64,000 bases of DNA. It comes from Lodderomyces elongisporus. Lineage: Eukaryota; Ascomycota; Pichiomycetes; Serinales; Debaryomycetaceae. Shown piece by piece: positions 57,997 to 64,000 of the stretch. The notes beneath the pieces are model-generated. The model was not told the DNA's origin. It worked only from the letters and a program-made list of their open reading frames with translations, and ran no database searches. The DNA is taken from the NCBI RefSeq assembly GCF_030384665.1, contig NC_083674.1, forward strand, positions 1,178,001 through 1,242,000. Direction: 5' to 3'. Numbering within the stretch: position 1 is the first letter of the stretch; the number at the start of each line of letters is the position of its first letter. A program made the position numbers and the translations under genes.

Positions 57997-58299
57997 TTTC
58001 AGGCAGATTTCAGTTTACGAATATATATATATATATCTATATAAGCTTTTTCCCTTTTTTTAAAAATGAAAAAAAACGTGTTAACAAGAGAGATTTGGTT
58101 TTTTTTTCAAATTTTTTTAATTTTTTTTCAAATTTCAAAACACTTTTTGGATCTTCTATAAATGTATGGTTGATGATATATTTCCTTCAATCCTGCGTCC
58201 TATTTCTATTATAAGACCCATAAAAACTTGTTTATTTGTAGATTAATGTATATATGGTAAAGTGAAGAAAAACGAGAGAAAAAGAAAAACATAAACAAT

Positions 58300-58330
58300 C
58301 ACGTGCAATTGACCTTTGCTTAATCACGTG
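58300..58330. promoter_or_regulatory. Paired CACGTG (E-box) sites
   Basis: Two CACGTG palindromes 25 bp apart (58300 and 58325), each preceded by AAT; a third, in GTCACGTGAC, is at 58812. These match Cbf1/Pho4-type bHLH sites. They lie 2.3-2.8 kb from the next known gene start. Confidence 0.35.
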
Positions 58331-59887
58331 ATAATTTTAACCAACAACGTGACGAAGCAAAAGTTGAAAACGTACGAAATGCAAACAAAATTTTAAGTAT
58401 TTGCTCTTTACGAAATAGATGCAATATAGTCCAAACAGAAAAGAAAAAATAGAAGCTATGTTTTGCTCATAGTAATTTTCCTAAACTCTTACAAACTTTG
58501 AATGAATTTTTTCCAATTGTTGGGTCAAAATTTTGCAACGAATTGTTACAAAAATTTTGATAAAAGACAAACAAAGGAAGTTTCGCAATTTGATTACAGG
58601 CATTATAAGTTAAAAAGAGCACGTCTATAATTTTACCTTCACTCTCCAAAAATTACAAAAAGACAAAGAAAAAAACAAATAAGCAATTTCCCCAGAACAT
58701 TTGTTTCTCTTTGATTCTATATAAACATACTTTGTTTGATTTTTTTTTTTGGTTTGGCAAATAATAGTAATTTTTTTTTCGATTCTCTTGAAAAGTAAGC
58801 ATATCTAAAGTCACGTGACATACCATTTATCAGCTGAAACTAGGTAAAAAAAAAATAAAGAGGAAGCTGTTATATTACCTTCTTGGTAATTAAAAAAATT
58901 TATATTAATGAGCCAAAAAGAAACAAGATCAGCCAAAATTGTATTCAAGTGCTTATTCCAAAAAGCCACCTTAGTCTAAGGCGTGAACCAATGTGCAGTT
59001 ATTGGGTTGGGATAAATCAAACAAGATGTCTATAGAATCTGTATTGTTAAATCAACAACCAATCAGATAAATTCCTGGTTTGTGTAATTAATGTCCCTTA
59101 CCTGCAAAAAAAAAATAATGCTAATAATTGTTTTTATTTTTTTATTTTTTCCAATTCATGGAAGCGCGCCGGCGATGGGCCGAAAGTCGCCTAAAAGTCA
59201 AATCTGTGCATCTCTACAAATTTGCTTTCCTTTTAAAATTTTTTTTTTCTAGCTTCTTTTCACCATTTTGCCTTACAACAAAGGAACTTAATCGACTAAC
59301 CATAGGCATTAAAGGTGGTGGTAACAAGCTCTATTTAGACGAAGCAAGTTATAAATTTATTCTTCTTCTTCTTCTTATTCTTTTTTTCTTTTCTTTTTTT
59401 TTTTTTCGATATACAGAATTAGACACAACCGCTACCGCTTTTCTTCACTACACATATTTGGTGATAGGGATTGTCAACGGTCTTTTCTTTTTAAAATTTT
59501 CTTTTTCTTCACATCTACAGATCTATAATACTAGTAAAGTAAGGGGTTGGAAGAGGTAGGAGTAAGGAAGAAGATGGAGGCCAAAATAAAAAATACCGCC
59601 CTTGCCTCGTAAAAGAATGAATATAATTGAAATATAATAAGCGAATCCTATGCAGCACAGCACATGTGCAAAAAAAAAAAAAGAATATAGAGAAAATGAA
59701 GAATGAAAAAAGAAAAAAGAAAAAAAGAAACAAAGAAAGAGAAGGAGTAACGGTATTGAAAAGTGAATGTCAAAGAAGGAATGGCGAATTGGGTCAGCAA
59801 AGTAGAAGCGGCTTGATCATTAACTGACGAATATACAGTGTAATGCAGTACTTGATTTATTAGCTCTGCCTATTAGAAGGTTGTTGC

Positions 59888-60362
59888 CTTATCAGTTGGA
59901 GAAGAATACGATTGCAATGTGATTTTCCGATAAGCAAGATGAGGTTTTTAGTATTTGCCTTTTTTCTTTTAATCAATTAATTAATCAATCAATCAGTTGA
60001 TCAATCACGCACGACTTTGGTTTTTTTTTTCTCTAGTTCAATTGACTTGGCTATTTATGGTGTTTAGATGTTTAAAAAAACCCAAGAGATAAGAGAATAG
60101 TGTAAATAAAACACATGGTTGATTTGAACTCATAAACCACTAGCAACAATTAGCTTCTGCTGTCCATCTAACTTTTCCTCTCTCTTTCTCTCTCTTCTTC
60201 TTTCTTTTTTGACCTGCCTTCTCCTTAGTGAACCAAGGTGTATTCGCTTATTTCCTCATTTGCCAATCACGCTGTGCGGAAGTTGACAATCGCTTGATGC
60301 TTCAACGTGCACATAGAAACACACAACACAAAACATAACACAAAACATAACACAAAACAGAC

Positions 60363-60397
<35 letters not shown>

Positions 60398-60687
60398 AAT
60401 GCATGTTATCTTTTTTTTTTTTTTTAATTTTTTAATTTTTTAATTTTCACAACCACATGGAAATCGATTATGTAATCTTTAGAGATAAGAGATTCAAATG
60501 CTGCAACATTAATTCATATTTGAAAAAAATAAAAACCAAGTGAAAAATTTGAAAAAAAAAGAAAGAGAAAAGAATGTCCCAGAGTAGAGATAACAAATCC
60601 TTCTCCTTCATGGTCTAATCCGTTATAATTCTTATTGTTAATTGATGATTTTTTTTTAAATTTTCATTTGCAAAACAATAAGATAAG
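59888..60687. promoter_or_regulatory. GATAAG motif cluster upstream of DUR3
   Basis: CTTATC at 59888-59893 and GATAAG at 59929-59934, 60088-60093, 60484-60489 and 60682-60687. These are binding sites for Gln3/Gat1-type GATA activators, which induce DUR3 and other urea-use genes in yeasts when good nitrogen is scarce. Confidence 0.5.
60366..60394. repeat. AG dinucleotide microsatellite
   Basis: About fourteen uninterrupted AG units upstream of DUR3. Confidence 0.9.
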
Positions 60688-61086
60688 TCAATCTTGTAAC
60701 TCTGGTTAGTCGTCTATCTGGTGATTAACAACTACTGATTACCAAGTCACAAATGAAGTAATAGTCTTAACCGCGATAATGTTCATTTGCTTCTGCTACT
60801 AAACTTTTTTGTTTCTTACCAACCTACTTTGTCAAATATAAAAGAAGTCCCAACCTCCTTCCTTTATTCCTTTTCTTTTCGTTCTTTTTTCTTTTCTTTC
60901 TTTCTAGTTGTCATTTTCATTAGTTTCAAAATTTTCTTTTTTTTTTCCTTTTCTTCATTCCATATCCATTTTTAAATCCCCCTCCCCAATCAATAACCAA
61001 CACTAATCATTCTAGGTTTAGTTTTTCGTTATTATTTTTTTTAATTTTTATCTTTTTTTGATTTAGCTTTTGAAAAAAGAAAAAAA

Positions 61087-63264
61087 ATGGGTGCAGAATT
61101 TGTCCCATTACCACAAAGTGCAGGATATGCTGTTGTCGTTGGACTCGGTGCTGTTTTTGCATTTGGAATGATGTTAACCACATACCTATTGAGACGGTAC
61201 AATAAAGAGATTATCACCGCTGAAGAGTTTGCAACCGCTGGACGGTCAGTCAAGTCAGGGTTGATCAGTGCTGCTGTTGTCTCATCATGGACTTGGGCCG
61301 CCACCTTGCTTACATCAACTACCCAAGTTTACAAAAATGGAATCTTTGGCTCGTGCTCTTATGCATTTGGCGCTACTGTGCAAATCACATTGTTTGCTTC
61401 ATTGGCAATCAAGGCCAAAGAAAGAGCACCACTGGCTAGAACTTATTTGGAGATTGTTCGTGCAAGATACGGTAAAACAACACACATGATTTATATCTTT
61501 TGGGGTTTTGCTACCAATATCTTGGTCACTGCTATGTTGTTGACTGGTGGATCAGCCACCATCACAGATCTCACGGGAATGCATCCTGTGGCTGCGTGTC
61601 TTTTGGTTGGTCTTTCCCCAACCGTTTACTCGGTATTTGGTGGATTGAAAGCAACAATCCTTACTGATTACGCACACACCGTGATTATGGTTGTTGTCAT
61701 TATCATCTTTGCCTTTAGCACTTGGGCTACTAACCACAAATTGGGTTCACCTTCAGTGGTTTGGGAATTAATCACTGAGTTGGGCAAAACGAGACCAGTT
61801 GAAGGCAATGCCGAGGGTTCTTACTTGACTTTCCATTCTCGTTCAGGTGGTATCTTTTTTGTAATCAATATTGTCGGTAATTTCGGTACCGTCTTCCTCG
61901 ACAATGGCTACTTTAACAAGGCATTCGCTGCTGACCCAAAATCAGCATACAAAGGTTACATCTTGGGATCATTGGCATGGTTACCAATTCCTGCATTTTG
62001 CTCACTTACCTTGGGCTTTGCTGCTTTGGCATTGGAGCAAACAGAGTACTGGCCATTGGGTAGAGCAATGACTGCCGATGAAGTTGCGCTGGGCTTGGTA
62101 CTTCCAAATGCAAGTGCTGCTCTATTAGGTAAAGGTGGTGCCGTGCTTAGTTTGATTATGGTTTATATGGCAGTCACCAGTGCCATGTCGTCTGAATTGA
62201 TTGCAGTCTCAACCATTTGCACATACGATATCTACAGAACATACATCAATCCACAAGCAACAGGTAAAAAATTGATTTGGATCTCGCACCTTTCATGTGC
62301 CGCTTTTGCTTACATTATGGCTGGGTTTGCCATTGGTCTTTATTATGCTAATGTCTCCATGGGTTTCCTTTACGAGCTCATGGGTATTATTATTGGAGGT
62401 GCCGTTCTAAGTTCAGCAATGACAATCTTGTCCAGTAAACAAAATTGGTATGCTGCCACATTCACTCCACCAATTGCTACTGCATTGGCAATTATGTCAT
62501 GGTTGGTCTGTTGCAAGACAAAGTTTGGTGCAGTAAACTACGACAATTTGTTTGAAGACGATGCTATGCTTACCGGCAATGTTGTTGCATTGCTTTTCCC
62601 CTTGATCACAGTGCCACTTTTCACCTTGATTTTCAAGCCACAACACTTTGATTGGAAATTATTGGAAACAAGAATCACCCGTGTTGATGAAGAAGAGGAG
62701 CTTATAGAGGCCACTAAATCCGACTCTCAAGAAGAAGATCCTGAAAAGTTGGAACCCGTTAGGTCGCAGATATCAATGATTGCTAGTGACATTGCACAGC
62801 AAGAGCAAGTACGCCAACGTTATTCTGAAGAGCAGGTGCAATTACGTAAAGCATTCAAGACATGTGTTATTGTTTGTGTGTCTTTGACATTGGCACTTTT
62901 AGTGGTTTGGCCAATGCCAATGTATGGAAGCAAGTACATCTTTTCACGTCACTTTTTTATTGGGTGGGTTGTTGTTTTCTTTATTTGGATCTGGTACACT
63001 GTGTTTCAAGTTATTGTGTATCCAATATGGGAAGGCAGATCAAGTTTGGCAAGTACTGCAAGAGGCATATACTGGGATTGCACTGGACAAACTTATAAAT
63101 TAAGAGCATGGCAAAACTCACACCCTGAAGATATGCACGCAGTTAGATCTCAAATCCAGGCTCAGTTATCGGCCTCGAGATCTGCACCAATGGTTGTAGA
63201 TGGAAGAGCCGTACAAACTGATATGGCCAACATTGATGATGCAATGTCTGATGAAAAGAAGTAA
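61087..63264 (+). CDS. DUR3: Urea/polyamine-type sodium:solute symporter family permease (Dur3 family)
   Basis: 725 residues with about 14-15 hydrophobic spans, plasma membrane. The start and early text are characteristic of Dur3: [38 protein letters not shown], then AGRSVKSGL and [12 protein letters not shown], followed by [11 protein letters not shown] and [17 protein letters not shown]. Dur3 imports urea and, in S. cerevisiae, polyamines. A long acidic cytosolic loop (about 540-600) precedes the last two spans, and the C-terminus is hydrophilic. Candida genomes carry several DUR3 paralogues (for example DUR31), so exact orthology is uncertain. GATA motifs upstream support nitrogen control. 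Confidence 0.92.
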   Translation: MGAEFVPLPQSAGYAVVVGLGAVFAFGMMLTTYLLRRYNKEIITAEEFATAGRSVKSGLISAAVVSSWTWAATLLTSTTQVYKNGIFGSCSYAFGATVQITLFASLAIKAKERAPLARTYLEIVRARYGKTTHMIYIFWGFATNILVTAMLLTGGSATITDLTGMHPVAACLLVGLSPTVYSVFGGLKATILTDYAHTVIMVVVIIIFAFSTWATNHKLGSPSVVWELITELGKTRPVEGNAEGSYLTFHSRSGGIFFVINIVGNFGTVFLDNGYFNKAFAADPKSAYKGYILGSLAWLPIPAFCSLTLGFAALALEQTEYWPLGRAMTADEVALGLVLPNASAALLGKGGAVLSLIMVYMAVTSAMSSELIAVSTICTYDIYRTYINPQATGKKLIWISHLSCAAFAYIMAGFAIGLYYANVSMGFLYELMGIIIGGAVLSSAMTILSSKQNWYAATFTPPIATALAIMSWLVCCKTKFGAVNYDNLFEDDAMLTGNVVALLFPLITVPLFTLIFKPQHFDWKLLETRITRVDEEEELIEATKSDSQEEDPEKLEPVRSQISMIASDIAQQEQVRQRYSEEQVQLRKAFKTCVIVCVSLTLALLVVWPMPMYGSKYIFSRHFFIGWVVVFFIWIWYTVFQVIVYPIWEGRSSLASTARGIYWDCTGQTYKLRAWQNSHPEDMHAVRSQIQAQLSASRSAPMVVDGRAVQTDMANIDDAMSDEKK

Positions 63265-64000
63265 AGAGAGAAGCTTATGATAAATATCGTACTATTGTGT
63301 TTAAAGTAAATTCTAGTTATTTTCCGTACAAGTTTTTAATTTCTTTTTTTTTTTTTTTTAAATTCTTTCTTTTCACTTTGTTTGTTGAAACATCTATTCT
63401 TTGTCATTCGTAACTATCGAAATTCTGTGATATAAACATAAAATCCTAATTTTTGATGTGTTTTATCCTATAAACTTGATCAAAAAAGACGCATTTATTT
63501 TTACAAAAAAAAAAACGGAAAAAGCTTGGTGTTAGCTATAGATCTGTTGAAACCTCTGTAATGAATGAATGGTTCTTATCTCAAAAAAAAAAAAATAATA
63601 AAAATGAAAAAAAAAGGAAAACACAGGTGAGAGAAAAAAAGGATGAAAGAAAAAAGAAATAGAGTTTGAGGCGTAAAAGTGGGGTTAAACTGGAAATGGG
63701 GAAAAGAAGTAAGATGTTAGACGATAAGCGTTTTTGGTGATAAGGATCATGGATAAGAGAGGATTTCAAGACAAATGATAAGAAGGAATGAAACTGTTAC
63801 TCTTCTTGCAAGAGTGGCATGGTAGCGCCAATCCCTGAGAGTTACACGCCACGATAAACACAAAATCGAATAAAAAAAATATAAAAAAATTAAAAAATAA
63901 AAAATAAAAAATAAAAAAACGTTTTCGGGATGAATTCCGCACACTGAAATATTTTAATTTTTTTTTTAATTTTTTTTTTCTTTTGCAATGTTAGATTTTC
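63265..64000. other. Right-edge intergenic DNA
   Basis: 736 bp with poly(T) (63343-63360), A-rich repeats (AAAAAAT units at 63870-63918) and no supported gene. The next gene must lie outside the window. Confidence 0.6.

Larger units (their letters stand above)
57997..61086. other. Largest gene-free region (ERG3 to DUR3)
   Basis: 3.1 kb. CACGTG at 58300-58305, 58325-58330 and 58812-58817; poly(T) and CT-rich tracts; normal-complexity patches at 58930-59100 and 59280-59350; AACACAAAACAT repeats (60320-60360); an AG microsatellite (60366-60394); GATAAG motifs (separate entry); TATAAAAG at 60837-60844 about 240 bp before the DUR3 ATG. No ORF is convincing. An unannotated RNA gene in 58300-59350 is possible but not demonstrated. 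Confidence 0.55.

Noticed and set aside
58467..58649. 60-codon minus-strand frame in the ERG3-DUR3 gap
   Set aside because: No ATG start and no similarity; short enough to be chance.
1..64000. tRNA, rRNA, CRISPR array, telomeric repeat or centromere-like inverted repeats
   Set aside because: No B-box/T-arm GGTTCGA-type sequence in a cloverleaf context, no regularly spaced repeats, no telomere-type repeat and no long inverted repeats were seen by eye.

Overview
This window reads as nuclear chromosomal DNA of a budding yeast (Saccharomycotina), most likely a CTG-clade species near Lodderomyces elongisporus or the Candida parapsilosis group. The basis is a set of intron-less genes with clear yeast-specific orthologues (TCO89, SCY1, LAS21, RTC6, MRPL37, SEC21, ERG3, DUR3), serine/asparagine-rich low-complexity inserts, AT-rich spacers full of poly(T)/poly(A), CT/GA and CA microsatellites, and few in-frame CTG codons. 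The species call is inference. If it is right, CTG should be read as Ser (genetic code 12).

Layout. 1-1177: 5' part of LAS21/GPI7 (minus; runs off the left edge). 3.1-4.8 kb: an APC-family permease. 5.3-6.1 kb: a U2AF small-subunit-like splicing factor. 7.1-8.7 kb: a mitochondrial CDF metal transporter (MMT type). 9.0-13.2 kb: CLU1 (minus). 14.2-16.4 kb: UFO1. 18.2-22.3 kb: a large mitochondrial protein, probably RPM2. 24.1-25.0 kb: a SAM methyltransferase. 25.3-27.6 kb: an MNN1-family mannosyltransferase (minus). 28.7-29.9 kb: OLA1 (minus). 30.4-30.8 kb: MRPL37. 31.1-33.7 kb: an ankyrin-DIL protein (minus). 34.4-35.3 kb: an MRL1-like sorting receptor. 35.6-38.5 kb: SEC21 (minus). 39.1-39.3 kb: RTC6. 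39.6-41.8 kb: TCO89 (minus). 44.6-46.7 kb: a secreted sphingomyelinase-like phosphodiesterase. 46.9-50.0 kb: a decayed Ty1/copia element. 50.6-51.3 kb: CBC2 (minus). 51.7-54.6 kb: SCY1. 56.8-58.0 kb: ERG3. 61.1-63.3 kb: DUR3. Most genes are housekeeping and not functionally clustered. Themes that recur are secretion and Golgi traffic (SEC21, SCY1, MRL1, the MNN1-like gene, LAS21), mitochondrial function (MMT, CLU1, RPM2, MRPL37, RTC6), nutrient uptake and TOR signalling (DUR3, the permease, TCO89), and RNA processing (U2AF1-like, CBC2).

The most unusual region is 46871-50006. Two diverged LTR-like direct repeats, both starting TGATACTTT in plus orientation, flank a minus-strand copia relic. 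Its pol is reduced to a frameshifted RT-end/RNase H scrap. Yet its 5' reading frame is a fully open 586-codon ORF: a Gag with an intact CCHC zinc knuckle, a protease-like segment whose active-site Ser/Thr position is Arg, and a roughly 255-residue charged, coiled-coil C-terminal domain that I do not recognise. An open frame inside such a decayed element suggests a domesticated (exapted) Gag fusion gene. This is the best candidate for something undescribed here.

Regulatory signals visible by eye are Upc2/sterol-response-type sites upstream of ERG3, GATAAG clusters upstream of DUR3 and of the 3.1-kb permease, and several CACGTG palindromes in long gene-free stretches. No tRNA, rRNA, CRISPR array or convincing snoRNA was found. 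The largest gene-free gaps are 41793-44566, 54619-56814 and 57997-61086.
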